Shown here: positions 37,282-46,824 of the stretch, in pieces
How the letters are laid out: each line of letters begins with the position of its first letter
Numbering within the stretch: the stretch's first letter is position 1
DNA from: an uncultured beta proteobacterium
Lineage (GTDB): Bacteria; Pseudomonadota; Gammaproteobacteria; Burkholderiales; Burkholderiaceae_B
Length of the DNA: 63,289 bases
Assembly (NCBI GenBank): GCA_903821335.1
Contig: CAIJKV010000255.1
Coordinates: 1 to 63,289, forward strand
Direction of reading: 5' to 3'
Program-made: the position numbers and the translations under genes
Notes under the pieces: model-generated
Database searches by the model: none
What the model saw: only the letters and a program-made list of their open reading frames with translations
What the model was told of the DNA's origin: nothing

Positions 37282-38241
37282 ATGTCTCGTGTTTTTTCAC
37301 GTTTTTTCGCTGCAGCGCTGATTGCGGTCAGTGGTTCTGCACTGGTGATCGCATCTTTTGATGCGGACGCCGCACGTCTTGGCGGCGGCGGTAGTGTCGG
37401 GCGCCAGTCGACCAACATCGGCGGTTCGCGTCCCGCAACGTCCACAAGCCCCACCGCGACGCAGAAGAGCGCCACGCCAGCTGCCGCGGCAGCACCTGCG
37501 GGCGCAGCGGCTAAGCCCGCCGGCGCTTCGCGCTGGTTAGGCCCCCTGGCAGGCATAGCCGCCGGTCTGGGCATCGGCGCACTGCTTTCACACTTCGGCA
37601 TGTCCGGTGCGTTCGGCAGCTTCCTGGTGATGGCGCTGCTGGCTGGCCTGGTCGTTTTTGCGATCATGTTCGTTGTCCGACTGCTTCGTGGTGGTTCGGC
37701 TCAGCCCTCCCTGCAGGGTGCGGGCGCGCCGGCTCGTGCGCAGCCGACCAACGAAACGTTTCGCGAGGTAGCTCCGCAAGCGTCTGCTGCTACAAGCGCC
37801 CCGCTGTCAGCCGCCGGCTTTGGTGGGAGCCCAGTGCAAACCCCGGATCAAAACTGGTTTATTCCCGGTGATTTCGATAGCAGCCGTTTTCTGCAAGAAG
37901 CCAAGCAACAGTTCGTCGCGATTCAAAAAGTCTGGGACAGCGGTGACGTGTCGCAACTGCGCAATTTCCTGACGGATGACCTGATGAAAGAGCTTGAGAC
38001 CCAGCTGTCGGGTCGGGGTGGCGTCAACCAGACCGAGGTTGTGCTGCTGAATGCCGAAATGCTGGGTATCGAACAAGTGACCGATGGTCATCTCGCCAGC
38101 GTGCGTTTTTCAGGCATGCTGCGTGAACAGGTTGGTGCCGAAGCATTCCGCTTTGAAGAGGTCTGGAACCTGTTCAAACCTACCCAGGGTGGATGGTTGC
38201 TGGCTGGTATCCAGCAGATTCCCGTGTCCCAGGCAAGTTGA
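37282..38241 (+). CDS. Tim44-like domain protein
   Basis: From ATG 37282 (AGGAG seven bases upstream) the 319-residue product has a signal or anchor segment (MSRVFSRFFAAALIAVSGSA), a Gly/Ser/Ala-rich stretch (ARLGGGGSVGRQ), two closely spaced membrane helices at about 85-135 (GPLAGIAAGLGIGALLSHFG and LVMALLAGLVVFAIMFVVRL) and a C-terminal Tim44-like domain (about 205-315). The gene lies between ubiE and ubiJ, as in other Burkholderiales. Two CAGTAAGATT repeats precede it. The bacterial function is unknown; mitochondrial Tim44 is a membrane-bound import scaffold. Confidence 0.88.
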   Translation: MSRVFSRFFAAALIAVSGSALVIASFDADAARLGGGGSVGRQSTNIGGSRPATSTSPTATQKSATPAAAAAPAGAAAKPAGASRWLGPLAGIAAGLGIGALLSHFGMSGAFGSFLVMALLAGLVVFAIMFVVRLLRGGSAQPSLQGAGAPARAQPTNETFREVAPQASAATSAPLSAAGFGGSPVQTPDQNWFIPGDFDSSRFLQEAKQQFVAIQKVWDSGDVSQLRNFLTDDLMKELETQLSGRGGVNQTEVVLLNAEMLGIEQVTDGHLASVRFSGMLREQVGAEAFRFEEVWNLFKPTQGGWLLAGIQQIPVSQAS

Positions 38242-38273
38242 TTCGTTGACGAGTCCTGTCAAGCTTGAACCAG

Positions 38274-38299
38274 ACGCCCGCTTGAAGCGGGCGTTTTTT
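38274..38299 (+). terminator. Intrinsic terminator after the Tim44-like gene
   Basis: An 8-bp stem (acgcccgc / gcgggcgt) with a TTGAA loop and a run of six T residues follows the stop by ~32 bp. It separates the Tim44-like gene from ubiJ, so ubiJ-ubiB should need its own promoter or readthrough. Confidence 0.8.
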
Positions 38300-38352
38300 C
38301 ACTTCGGCCCGACACCCGTTAAACTAGCGGTTTCCGTCATTGCCCAGATCCC

Positions 38353-39015
38353 GTGAGACCTGTCACGCAAACTATCCCCGATTTGTCCGTGCTGCATCCC
38401 GTTCGTGTCATCGCAACTGGTTTTAACCTGCTTGCGCGCCAGCAGCCCTGGGCCGCAGCGAGATTGGCACGGCATGCGGGCAAAACCTTGCGCGTGAGCC
38501 TGGCCAGCTTTCAAGTGACGCTGACCATCGACTCTGAGGGCCGGTTGTCGCAGGCAGATTCGGCCATCGTGCCTGATGTCGTCCTGGATATCATCCCTGA
38601 AAAATTGACCGTCTCACGTTTGTTCGACGATACCCCGGGCGCGAGTATGGCGGACATGATCCATGTAACCGGCGAAGCCGCGCTTGCCCAAGTGGTGTCT
38701 GAACTTTCCCGCGACTTGCGCCCGGATCCTGAGGATGCGCTTGCCCAATGGGTGGGTGATGTCCCGGCGCGCCGTGTGATGGGTGGCATGCAATCTTTGT
38801 TCGAGGCGGCTCAGGCGCTGACGCGGGGCCTGACAGGAAATGTGTCGGAATATCTGGCCGAAGAGGCTGACCTCCTGGTCGGCCGGCCAGCCATGACGAC
38901 CTTTGAGCAAACGGGTGTTGAAACCCTTGCCCGAATCGAAGCCCTTTTCCAGCGGCAAGCCACGCTGGCAGCAAGACTCGATCGGCTAGACCGACTGACA
39001 AGGCACAAGACATGA
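38353..39015 (+). CDS. ubiJ: Ubiquinone biosynthesis accessory factor UbiJ (SCP2 domain)
   Basis: The 220-residue product starts at GTG 38353 and has an SCP2-like lipid-binding domain at about 15-110 ([51 protein letters not shown]), followed by the helical C-terminal region typical of UbiJ ([18 protein letters not shown]). UbiJ binds ubiquinone intermediates and scaffolds the Ubi metabolon. Its stop overlaps the ubiB start (ATGATG), so the two are coupled. Confidence 0.9.
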   Translation: MRPVTQTIPDLSVLHPVRVIATGFNLLARQQPWAAARLARHAGKTLRVSLASFQVTLTIDSEGRLSQADSAIVPDVVLDIIPEKLTVSRLFDDTPGASMADMIHVTGEAALAQVVSELSRDLRPDPEDALAQWVGDVPARRVMGGMQSLFEAAQALTRGLTGNVSEYLAEEADLLVGRPAMTTFEQTGVETLARIEALFQRQATLAARLDRLDRLTRHKT

Positions 39016-40565
39016 TGTCCGTCCCGCGCTTAGCGCGCATTCTAGTCATTAGCCTGCGATATCGGCTTGATGAGCTTGTCCTGTCCGGAATTGACCACCC
39101 ACTGGCTGTCCGGCTGTTGTGGCTGGTACGCCTGGGGTCGCGCCCCACGATGCCCCGCGCCGTGCGGCTCCGACTGGCGCTGGAGTCGCTTGGACCGATA
39201 TTCGTTAAATTCGGACAGGTACTGTCGACGCGCCGGGATTTGATCCCGACTGACATTGCAGACGAGTTGCAGTTGCTCCAGGATCGCGTCGCTCCATTTC
39301 CGTCCGATCAGGCGGCCGCCTTGATCGAGGCCGCACTGGGCGCACCGACCTCCACGCTGTTTGCGCAATTCGAGACCGACCCGGTCGCTTCAGCATCCAT
39401 TGCGCAGGTCCACTTTGCCGTGCTGCATGATGGACGCCATGTGGCGGTCAAGGTTTTGCGCCCTGGTATGCTCGACGTCATTGACCAGGATCTTTCGCTG
39501 ATGCGGGTGCTGGCCCGCCTGATTGAGCGCCTGACTCCGGACGGACGTCGGCTCAAGCCGCGCGAGGTCGTGGCCGAGTTTGACAAACATCTCCATGATG
39601 AACTCGACTTGTTACGCGAGGCGGCCAACTGCAGCCAGTTGCGCCGAAATTTCGGACCCGAGACCGACCGTGCCGAGCTTCTCTGGGTACCAGAAGTCAT
39701 GTGGGACTATTGTGCCAGCACGGTCTTCACGATGGAACGGATGTACGGCATTCCCGTCAGCCAGATCGAACGACTTCGCATAGCCGGAATCGATATCCCG
39801 ACGCTGGCGCGCACGGGCGTCGAAATTTTCTTTACCCAGGTGTTCACGGACGGGTTTTTCCATGCCGACATGCACCCCGGGAATATCTATGTGTCTGACC
39901 GGCCAGACACCCTGGGACGTTATATCGCACTTGATTTCGGCATCGTGGGTTCGCTTTCAGAGTTCGACAAGAACTATTTAGCGCAAAATTTCCTGGCGTT
40001 TTTCCAGCGCGACTACCGTCGCGTGGCCAGATTGCATATTGAGTCGGGCTGGGTGCCGCCGGACACCCGCGAGGAAGACCTTGAAGGTGCTGTGCGATCA
40101 GTGTGTGAACCCTATTTTGATCGTCCCCTGGCAGAAATTTCCCTGGGTCAGGTGTTGCTTCGACTTTTCCAGACGTCACGTCGTTTCAATGTCGAGATTC
40201 AGCCACAGTTGGTCTTGCTGCAAAAGACGTTGCTAAACGTGGAAGGACTGGGCCGCCAGCTTGACCCTCAACTGGATTTGTGGAAAACCGCAAAGCCCTT
40301 CCTTGAGCGCTGGATGCACGAAAGAGTGGGTTTCAGGGGCATACGCAAGAAGCTTGAACAAGAGGCGAGTCAGTGGGCGCAGTGGTTCCCCGAGCTCCCC
40401 CGCCTGATCTACAAGCAGCTGAGCCAGCCCGATTTGTCCGCACCAGTGCTCGACGAGTTGAAACGCATGCGTGTGGCACGCGAGCAGGGTAATCGTTTAA
40501 TGATGGCCTTGACGGGCGTGGCGGCGCTGGCCGTGGTGGTGGCCTTATGGGCGGTCGTACGCTAG
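39012..40565 (+). CDS. ubiB: Ubiquinone biosynthesis protein UbiB (ABC1/ADCK-like)
   Basis: The 517-residue atypical kinase-like ATPase has the KxGQ motif ([18 protein letters not shown]), the Ala-rich nucleotide loop ([20 protein letters not shown]), [12 protein letters not shown] with the catalytic residues, and [12 protein letters not shown]. The C terminus ends in one membrane helix ([20 protein letters not shown]). UbiB helps extract ubiquinone precursors from the membrane for the Ubi complex. It starts inside the ubiJ stop region. Confidence 0.96.
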   Translation: MMSVPRLARILVISLRYRLDELVLSGIDHPLAVRLLWLVRLGSRPTMPRAVRLRLALESLGPIFVKFGQVLSTRRDLIPTDIADELQLLQDRVAPFPSDQAAALIEAALGAPTSTLFAQFETDPVASASIAQVHFAVLHDGRHVAVKVLRPGMLDVIDQDLSLMRVLARLIERLTPDGRRLKPREVVAEFDKHLHDELDLLREAANCSQLRRNFGPETDRAELLWVPEVMWDYCASTVFTMERMYGIPVSQIERLRIAGIDIPTLARTGVEIFFTQVFTDGFFHADMHPGNIYVSDRPDTLGRYIALDFGIVGSLSEFDKNYLAQNFLAFFQRDYRRVARLHIESGWVPPDTREEDLEGAVRSVCEPYFDRPLAEISLGQVLLRLFQTSRRFNVEIQPQLVLLQKTLLNVEGLGRQLDPQLDLWKTAKPFLERWMHERVGFRGIRKKLEQEASQWAQWFPELPRLIYKQLSQPDLSAPVLDELKRMRVAREQGNRLMMALTGVAALAVVVALWAVVR

Positions 40566-40643
40566 AGAAATTGGCGCAACCGCTTGTTTGCTGGACGCTG
40601 GATGAAAAATGTTTGACAACCAGACTCGTTTGAAGGGCGCAGC

Positions 40644-41132
40644 ATGACGGCTCGTTTTGAGACCAAGATATTGTCCGCGCAGGACTGTGCGCAGCGCACC
40701 ATCCAAGGTGCCTGGCCGGGTCCCGTGGTGTTCACGAACGGTGTGTTTGATATCCTGCACCGTGGCCATGTGACCTATCTCGACGAGGCTGCGCAGCTGG
40801 GCGGTTCGCTGATCGTGGCCATCAATTCAGACGCGTCTGCCCGACGCCTGGGCAAAGGACCTGATCGACCCCTGAACACAGAGCACGATCGTGCCGCGTT
40901 GCTTGCCGCACTGGAATGCGTGACTGCGGTCACTTTTTTTGATGAAGATACACCGGTCGACATCATCGGCATGCTCAGGCCGGACATTATTGTCAAGGGG
41001 GGAGACTACGACATGCAGACCCTGCCCGAGACGCGTTTGGTCGAGTCCTGGGGCGGGCGGGCCGTTGCAATTCCTTTCGAGTTCGCACGCTCGACCACGT
41101 CGCTCGTGACTAAAATCCGAAAGGCGACGTAG
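40644..41132 (+). CDS. rfaE2: D-glycero-beta-D-manno-heptose 1-phosphate adenylyltransferase
   Basis: The 162-residue single-domain enzyme has VVFTNGVFDILHRGHVTYLD (cytidylyltransferase HxGH motif) and STTSLVTKIRKA at the end. It makes ADP-heptose from heptose 1-phosphate for LPS core synthesis and corresponds to the C-terminal domain of bifunctional HldE. The kinase half (HldE N-terminal / RfaE1) is not in the window. It is last in the plus-strand group after ubiB and convergent with the pcm-like gene. Confidence 0.94.
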   Translation: MTARFETKILSAQDCAQRTIQGAWPGPVVFTNGVFDILHRGHVTYLDEAAQLGGSLIVAINSDASARRLGKGPDRPLNTEHDRAALLAALECVTAVTFFDEDTPVDIIGMLRPDIIVKGGDYDMQTLPETRLVESWGGRAVAIPFEFARSTTSLVTKIRKAT

Positions 41133-41153
41133 GGAGGGCTGATCAGGCTCTTG

Positions 41154-41834
41154 TCAGAACTTGAAATGCGATACCGTCGGGCCGATGAGCGGCTTGATGA
41201 CTGTTTCAAAGAGTGACGTCGTTTCGAAACTGGCTGCCGTGGTTCGCGTGATGCGATAGACCGTCATGGCGGGTGACGATCCGACGACCGCGATCAGGCG
41301 ACCCCCCACACGAAGCTGGTATTTCAGCGAATCGGGAATAGCGGGCAAGGATCCTGTCACCAGGATGGCGTCATATTCGGTCGTTCCCCAGCCATTGCTG
41401 CCGTCGCCGGTTTCGACTTTGACATTCGTGACATGGTTTTGCTGCAGGTTGTGCTGTGCGAAGGCAACCAGGCGCGGGTCAATTTCAATCGAGGTGACTT
41501 CGCGAGCCAGGTAACCCAGCAGTGCCGCCTGGTAACCAGATCCCGTACCAATTTCCAGCACGCAGTCATCGGCATTGAGCAGCAGCAGCTGCGCCAGACG
41601 GGCTTCCATTTTTGGTGAGAGCATGGTCTGGTGCGTGTCGGCCGACTGCACTTCGAGCGGGATTTCAACGTCGGAAAAAGCAAGTCCGCGATAGACAGGC
41701 GGAACAAACTGCTCACGACGCACTTTCAGCAGAGCCTCCAGGACAAGAGGATCTGCCACATTCCAGGGGCGGATCTGTTGTTCCACCATGTTGAAACGGG
41801 CACGTTCAATTTCGGGCAAGGTCGAGGCTTTCAT
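41154..41834 (-). CDS. Protein-L-isoaspartate O-methyltransferase family protein
   Basis: From ATG 41834 the 226-residue product has NMVEQQIRPWNVADPLVLEA, the SAM motif CVLEIGTGSGYQAALLGYLA, and the post-motif YDAILVTGSLPAIPDSL and QLRVGGRLIAVVG. The family repairs isoaspartate in proteins. The AILVTGS form replaces the usual VTAAAP, and the MLSPKMEARL form replaces the normal SQPYIVA, so it belongs to the divergent Pcm-like subgroup and repair activity is uncertain. The in-frame extension to 41960 has no family support. Confidence 0.85.
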   Translation of the reverse strand: MKASTLPEIERARFNMVEQQIRPWNVADPLVLEALLKVRREQFVPPVYRGLAFSDVEIPLEVQSADTHQTMLSPKMEARLAQLLLLNADDCVLEIGTGSGYQAALLGYLAREVTSIEIDPRLVAFAQHNLQQNHVTNVKVETGDGSNGWGTTEYDAILVTGSLPAIPDSLKYQLRVGGRLIAVVGSSPAMTVYRITRTTAASFETTSLFETVIKPLIGPTVSHFKF

Positions 41835-41865
41835 CTGAAGGTACTTAAATGAGATCCGAGAATGC

Positions 41866-42702
41866 TTATTGTACGGGTGATTCAGACCAAAGGTGGTAGA
41901 AGTGGTGAACCGGGCCGTGGCCGTGGCCGACCTTGAGTGCGTCGGCATGTTCGATGGCACCGACCAGGTACTGCTTGGCCTGCCTGGCCGCCTGTGGCAC
42001 GCTTTCAGTTTGTGGCAACAGGGCCGCCAGCGCTGCCGACAAGGTGCACCCCGTTCCGTGTGTATTGCGGGTCTGGATGCGGTGGCCCGGCAACTCTATC
42101 ATCTGGTCGCCGTCATGCAGCAGATCGGTGGTCTCGTTGCCGGGCAAGTGCCCGCCCTTGAGCAATACCCAGCGAAGTCCCGTGTGGGTCATCATGTTGC
42201 GCAGGCGTTCTGCGACGCGACGCATCTCACGAACAGTTTCGACCGCGCGTTGCTCAAGCAGCACGCCGGCCTCTGGCAAATTGGGCGTGACCAAGGTCGC
42301 CAGCGGCAGGAGTTGTTCGCGCATGTCACCCACCGCCGCCTGTTCAAGCAGCAGGTCCCCGCTTTTGGACACCATGACGGGATCCAGGACGATGTGGGCC
42401 GGTTTCCAGTGGCCCAGTCGATCGGCGACCACCTCAATGATCTTGCGTTGTCCCAGCATGCCAATTTTGACAGCGTGGATCTCGACATCATCAAAGAGTG
42501 TGTCGATCTGGGACCTGACGAATTGTGGGTTGACGGGTGAAATATCTGCAACGGTGCGGGTGTTTTGCGCGGTCAGGGCGGCTACCACGGCGCAGGCATA
42601 GGCGCCAAGCGCGCTCATGGTCTTGACATCGGCAAGGATCCCGGCGCCGCCGGATGGATCCATGCCGGCGATGGTGAGTGTGTTGGGTATCTGGCGCGAC
42701 AT
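41866..42702 (-). CDS. thiD: Hydroxymethylpyrimidine / HMP-phosphate kinase
   Basis: ThiD phosphorylates HMP and HMP-P in thiamine synthesis. It is a ribokinase-fold enzyme of 278 residues: TIAGMDPSGGAGILADVKTM, VKIGMLGQRKIIEVVADRL, VLDPVMVSKSGDLLL, and RNTHGTGCTLSAALAALL with the catalytic aspartate replaced in the usual TGC context. It follows thiG by 7 bp and is last of the btuB-btuF-thiG-thiD run on the minus strand. Confidence 0.95.
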   Translation of the reverse strand: MSRQIPNTLTIAGMDPSGGAGILADVKTMSALGAYACAVVAALTAQNTRTVADISPVNPQFVRSQIDTLFDDVEIHAVKIGMLGQRKIIEVVADRLGHWKPAHIVLDPVMVSKSGDLLLEQAAVGDMREQLLPLATLVTPNLPEAGVLLEQRAVETVREMRRVAERLRNMMTHTGLRWVLLKGGHLPGNETTDLLHDGDQMIELPGHRIQTRNTHGTGCTLSAALAALLPQTESVPQAARQAKQYLVGAIEHADALKVGHGHGPVHHFYHLWSESPVQ

Positions 42703-42709
42703 TGTTCGT

Positions 42710-43513
42710 TTAGACCCCGGCGGTGGGGGTGATCAGTCCGGTTGTGGGTGAACTTGGTGCCGCCTGATAGGTTTTGCGTGGCACACGGCCGGCCAGGAAA
42801 GCCTCGCGGCCGGCCGCTACGGCCTTATTCATGGCACTGGCCATCAGGACAGGATTCTGGGCGCCGGCGATGGCCGTGTTCATCAGCACGCCGTGACAAC
42901 CGAGTTCCATCGCGATGGCGGCGTCCGAGGCGGTACCCACGCCGGCGTCAACCAGCACCGGCACCCGTGCCTGGTCGATGATGAGGCGCAGGTTCCAGGG
43001 ATTCAGGATGCCCATGCCCGAACCGATCAGCGACGCCAGCGGCATGACAGCCACGCAGCCGATGTCTTCGAGCATACGGCACTGGATGGGGTCGTCGGTG
43101 CAGTACACCATGACATCAAAACCATCGGCGACCAGGGTTTTGGCAGCAACCAGGGTTTCGGGCATATTCGGGAACAGCGTTTGCGGATCGCCCAGCACCT
43201 CGAGCTTGACGAGCTTGTGACCATCCAGCAGTTCTCTGGCCAGACGCAGGGTGCGCACGGCATCGTCTGCAGAATAGCAGCCTGCGGTATTGGGCAAAAT
43301 GGTGAATTTGCTGGGCGGCAGGTACTCAAGCAGGTTTGGTTCGCCAGCGTTCTGGCCGATATTCGTACGGCGGATCGCAACGGTCACGATTTCCGCGCCA
43401 CTTGCGTCGATCGCATGCCTGGTTTGTTCAAAATCCTTGTACTTGCCGGTGCCGACCAGAAGGCGTGATCGGTAGGCGGTCCCGGCGATGACCAGGTGGT
43501 CTTGCTGTGTCAT
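42710..43513 (-). CDS. thiG: Thiazole synthase
   Basis: ThiG condenses deoxyxylulose phosphate, dehydroglycine and ThiS-thiocarboxylate to the thiazole phosphate of thiamine. The 267-residue TIM barrel has [20 protein letters not shown], the IRRTNIGQN Schiff-base region, [14 protein letters not shown] and [19 protein letters not shown], then [18 protein letters not shown]. The start is ATG 43513 ([11 protein letters not shown]). No thiS, thiO or thiE stands beside it. It follows btuF by 53 bp and precedes thiD by 7 bp. Confidence 0.95.
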   Translation of the reverse strand: MTQQDHLVIAGTAYRSRLLVGTGKYKDFEQTRHAIDASGAEIVTVAIRRTNIGQNAGEPNLLEYLPPSKFTILPNTAGCYSADDAVRTLRLARELLDGHKLVKLEVLGDPQTLFPNMPETLVAAKTLVADGFDVMVYCTDDPIQCRMLEDIGCVAVMPLASLIGSGMGILNPWNLRLIIDQARVPVLVDAGVGTASDAAIAMELGCHGVLMNTAIAGAQNPVLMASAMNKAVAAGREAFLAGRVPRKTYQAAPSSPTTGLITPTAGV

Positions 43514-43566
43514 GAGGTTTTGCTCTGAGAGAAATGAGGGGCAGTGGTGCAGGTTAACCAAACAGG

Positions 43567-44454
43567 TCAGGACTTGCGGGCCTGATGAATAACGTTGCAA
43601 ATTTGCGCGGCAGCATCGATGAGCCGCGGACCCGGGCGGTAAATCGTGTCGGCGTCCACCATGTAGACCTGACCGAGAGAGGCGGCACGCAGACCGACCC
43701 CCTGCCAGTATGACAGAGCCGTGGGGTCAACGACCGGAGCACTGCCAGCGCCTGCCCGTCCGACCAGCACCAGATCTGGCTGGGCTGCCAAAACGCCTTC
43801 AACGCTGATGCGCGGCGCAAGGGACGGCGAGTCGGCAAAGACGTTGACGCCCCCGCACAAGGCGATGACATCCGACAGAATGTGGTCGCCGCCCAGTGCG
43901 TATTCGGGTTCGGCACCGGCCTGGATGAGCACGCGGATGGGGGCACGTGACACACCACCCGCCATCAGGACTTCCAGTTTTTGCCGCAAGGTGTCGGCCC
44001 GCTTGCTTGCGGTGTCGGTTGTTCCAAGCATGACGCCAAAGGTTTCGATGCTGTCGGCGATGTCGCCCAGGGAACGCGGCGCATTGATGAAGACAGGGAT
44101 GTCGAGTGCTTCGAGCGATTCGGCCTGCTCGGGCAACCAGCCGATGACCAGGTCAGGCTTGTAGGCTGCAACCCGTTCCGGGTTCGGTTGCAGGCCATCC
44201 CCGATGCGGGGAAGGCCGCGCGCCTCGGGCGGGTAGTCGCTGGAACTGACGGTTGCGACGATCTTGCCACCACCACCGGCGGCAAACACCATTTCCGTGA
44301 CATGCGGCGTCAGGGTGATGACGCGTCGAGCCGGGACCTTGAGCGAGATTGCCCGGCCATTGTCGTCAATGACTTCGATGTCCGAAGCGCTGACCGCGGC
44401 GGTTGAGACGCAAGCGGTCAATGCAAAGGTCAGGATTCGGAGAAACACAAGCAT
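43567..44454 (-). CDS. btuF: Periplasmic cobalamin-binding protein BtuF-like
   Basis: The 295-residue protein has a signal peptide ([18 protein letters not shown]), then the class III binding-protein fold: [20 protein letters not shown], the helical linker region with [11 protein letters not shown], and [12 protein letters not shown]. It belongs to the BtuF/FepB family and lies 39 bp after btuB, so corrinoid is the likely ligand. No btuCD is in the window. It should share the btuB riboswitch. Confidence 0.88.
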   Translation of the reverse strand: MLVFLRILTFALTACVSTAAVSASDIEVIDDNGRAISLKVPARRVITLTPHVTEMVFAAGGGGKIVATVSSSDYPPEARGLPRIGDGLQPNPERVAAYKPDLVIGWLPEQAESLEALDIPVFINAPRSLGDIADSIETFGVMLGTTDTASKRADTLRQKLEVLMAGGVSRAPIRVLIQAGAEPEYALGGDHILSDVIALCGGVNVFADSPSLAPRISVEGVLAAQPDLVLVGRAGAGSAPVVDPTALSYWQGVGLRAASLGQVYMVDADTIYRPGPRLIDAAAQICNVIHQARKS

Positions 44455-44493
44455 GTTACGGTCGCAGTCAAGCCGGGAGGACAGGCAACGATG

Positions 44494-46470
44494 CTACATC
44501 CGTAAGGCCAGGTTGACAAATACATTCGAACCAGGGGTGTTGTAACCCTGTACCAGCGTGTAGGATTTTCCAAGCACGTTGTTCCAGCGCACCTGCAGAT
44601 CGGCGTTCGATGTTAACGGATAGGCTGCGACCAGGTTGACCAGACCGTAGCCACCGAGCGTGTCCGCTGACATGGAGTCCCGCCGTTCGCTTGTCAGGAA
44701 CCATTCGGCCGTCAGGCGCAGATCGCCGATAGACTGGTCAATGGCTGTCTTGAGCGTGCTCTGGGCGCGCAACGGCAGGAGTTCGCCGGTGTCCGCATTG
44801 CGTGGGTTCGACCAGTCCAGGCTGCCACGTACCTGCGTCGTGCCCCAACGTTGTGAGCCAGTAAGTGTCACGCCCCCGATTGTTGCCTTGCCGATATTGA
44901 AGGGCGCGTAGGGGGAATAGGGGTCGCTCGCCACGACCGGCGTATTGATGATCATGTTACTGATCGAGTTGTAATAGGCGACGATTCCAAACTGTGACTT
45001 GTCCGTGGTGTATCGCAAGCCGGCTTCGACGTTGCGGGACTTTTCAGGCTGTAAATTCGGGTTGCCGGCGAAGTAAGGTGTGACGGGCCAGTACAACTCA
45101 TTGAAGTTGGGGGCACGAAAGCCTGTGTTGGCCCCAACGGTGGCGCGCCAGGCCTGGCTCAGGTCCAGTCCGTAATTCAGGCTGCCAGTGACAAAATTTC
45201 CATATTGTGAGTTGTTGTCATCGCGAATACTGGCCTGCACGGACTGCGGACCCCACGTGCCGCGATAGACCGCCATGAGTGAATCCGTCACCCTGCTGGT
45301 TAGCTGGTAGTTGCCAAAGTTGGGTGTCGGATAGCCTGCGTTTGACACGACACCGTCGACGCTCTGTTCCAGCCTTTCGTAGGCAAGCGATACCGCCTGC
45401 GTCTTGGAAAATTTCAGGTCGTTTTGCCAGACATACTGACTCTGCTGCGTGTTGAAGTGCTGCTTGCCATCGACCGGGTTGCCCGCCAGCAGATCGGCCG
45501 GGGCATTGAAGGTCTTGTAGCTGTCGGTGGTGAAACCGGCGCGCAAGGTGCTTGTCCACAGGTCATTGATGACGTTGCGACTGGTGATGGTGTTGGTGCT
45601 CAGCTCCTGCACGCCGCGGTCATTGAAGTAGGGCGTGCCCATGTCATAGCCGCCATTGACAGTGGACTGGAAGGTCTGGAGCGTGAGGGTCTGCCCTGGC
45701 AACCAGGTGTAACCCAGCTGGCCTCCGATGTTGCTGCGGTAGTAGGAGTCCTTGTCCGGGTTGTAGTAGTAGTTGGTTGGCGTGGTGGCATTAAAGCCGC
45801 CGCTTTGCGCATACCCGCCGAACAGGCTGTACACCCAGCCATCCGAGGCGCCGGAAAAACCGGCATCGTATTGCGAGGTGCCGTACGAGCCCACACCTGC
45901 GTTGGCATAGGCCGAGAACGGTCGGTCCTGTTCGCCACGGGTGATCACGTTGACGACACCGCCGATCGCATCGGCGCCATAGAGGCTGCTACCCGTGCCA
46001 CGGACAATTTCCACGCGTTCGATGCTGTTGATCGGAATGGCGCCCAGTGCGGGCAGGCCGTTGGTCGCGTTGTTCACGCGTAGCCCGTCGATCAGCACCA
46101 GCGACTGGTTGCTATTGGTGCCACGCATGCTGATCGTGCTGACTGTCTGCGGGCCCCCATAGTTGACGAATTCGATGCCGTGCTGGCGGCCGAGTGCTTC
46201 GGCCAGCGTGGCATTGGGGATGGTGTCGAGTTCCTCGCGGCTGATGACACTGTTGTCACCCAGCGTCGCTGCGAGGGGTTCGGCCATGCGTGCGGGGGTC
46301 ACGACAATGGTGGACATCTGTGTCACAGGCGCTCTGTTGCTGTCAGGGCTGAACGTGGCACCGGTACTGACTGGCGTCGAGGAGGCGCTGTCAACGGGTT
46401 GGGCGAGCGAAGTCGAGGCGGCTGCGAATGCGGCAGCACAGGCGGTGAGCTGGAAAACATTGGGTTGCAT
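44494..46470 (-). CDS. btuB: TonB-dependent vitamin B12 receptor BtuB-like
   Basis: The 658-residue outer-membrane receptor has a signal peptide (LTACAAAFAAASTSLAQP), a TonB box (STIVVTPAR), a plug domain (NATLAEALGRQHGIEFVNYG, STISMRGTNSNQSLVLIDGL, IERVEIVRGTGSSLYGADAI) and a 22-strand barrel ending FVNLALRM with a terminal aromatic-position methionine. The cobalamin riboswitch just upstream and btuF behind it support B12 specificity. It is divergent from metH. Confidence 0.92.
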   Translation of the reverse strand: MQPNVFQLTACAAAFAAASTSLAQPVDSASSTPVSTGATFSPDSNRAPVTQMSTIVVTPARMAEPLAATLGDNSVISREELDTIPNATLAEALGRQHGIEFVNYGGPQTVSTISMRGTNSNQSLVLIDGLRVNNATNGLPALGAIPINSIERVEIVRGTGSSLYGADAIGGVVNVITRGEQDRPFSAYANAGVGSYGTSQYDAGFSGASDGWVYSLFGGYAQSGGFNATTPTNYYYNPDKDSYYRSNIGGQLGYTWLPGQTLTLQTFQSTVNGGYDMGTPYFNDRGVQELSTNTITSRNVINDLWTSTLRAGFTTDSYKTFNAPADLLAGNPVDGKQHFNTQQSQYVWQNDLKFSKTQAVSLAYERLEQSVDGVVSNAGYPTPNFGNYQLTSRVTDSLMAVYRGTWGPQSVQASIRDDNNSQYGNFVTGSLNYGLDLSQAWRATVGANTGFRAPNFNELYWPVTPYFAGNPNLQPEKSRNVEAGLRYTTDKSQFGIVAYYNSISNMIINTPVVASDPYSPYAPFNIGKATIGGVTLTGSQRWGTTQVRGSLDWSNPRNADTGELLPLRAQSTLKTAIDQSIGDLRLTAEWFLTSERRDSMSADTLGGYGLVNLVAAYPLTSNADLQVRWNNVLGKSYTLVQGYNTPGSNVFVNLALRM

Positions 46471-46824
46471 GCGAGGTGTCTCGTCATGACGTGCGTCCCC
46501 GCACGTCGTTTACGTTTCAAAAGTCGGCCGCGTGGGCAACCGCTTTTACATAAACTGGCCGGTATCGGGCTGGCACGATGTGGATCACATCGGACTGACC
46601 GTTGCGGGGGCAGCACAGGCTAGACGCGCTCTTGCGAACGTGTGTCCCTGTTTCCCGTTTAACTTTCCCTGTGCAGCGTCACGGACTCTGTCCGAAACTC
46701 CAGTTGCACCGAAAGCACCAATTGTGTCTTTAATGTATCACGAGGCTGTTTTTGGTACGATGTCAGGTTGGCGCGCAGACTCGTTCTGGCTGCGCTTGCC
46801 CCTTATTTCTTGCCCATCTTGACC
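46471..46824. other. btuB-metH divergent regulatory region
   Basis: This 354-bp gap carries no gene. Most of it is the cobalamin riboswitch of btuB and its expression platform, an 8-bp hairpin at 46488-46507. The last ~90 bp should contain the metH promoter and ribosome site; I see no MetR or other recognised operator by eye. Confidence 0.75.
46555..46722 (-). ncRNA. Cobalamin riboswitch before btuB
   Basis: On the minus strand the core GCTGCCCCCGCAACGGT (46599-46615 region), the B12-box-type sequence CCAGCCCGATACCGGCC (46557-46573), the GGGAAA-type element (46648-46670 region) and an outer GGTGCTTTCGGTGCAAC part (46703-46719) occur in the standard order. A perfect 8-bp hairpin (GACGTGCG / CGCACGTC, 46488-46507) stands 18 bp before the btuB ATG and may hide its ribosome site. 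Binding of adenosylcobalamin should repress btuB-btuF. Confidence 0.88.

Noticed and set aside
42703..43566. A second TPP riboswitch before thiG or thiD
   Set aside because: The 53-bp and 7-bp gaps are too short and lack the CTGAGA and GATAATGCC elements.
46768..46824. metH starting at TTG 46768
   Set aside because: The extra 19 residues have no family counterpart. ATG 46825 gives the usual N terminus.
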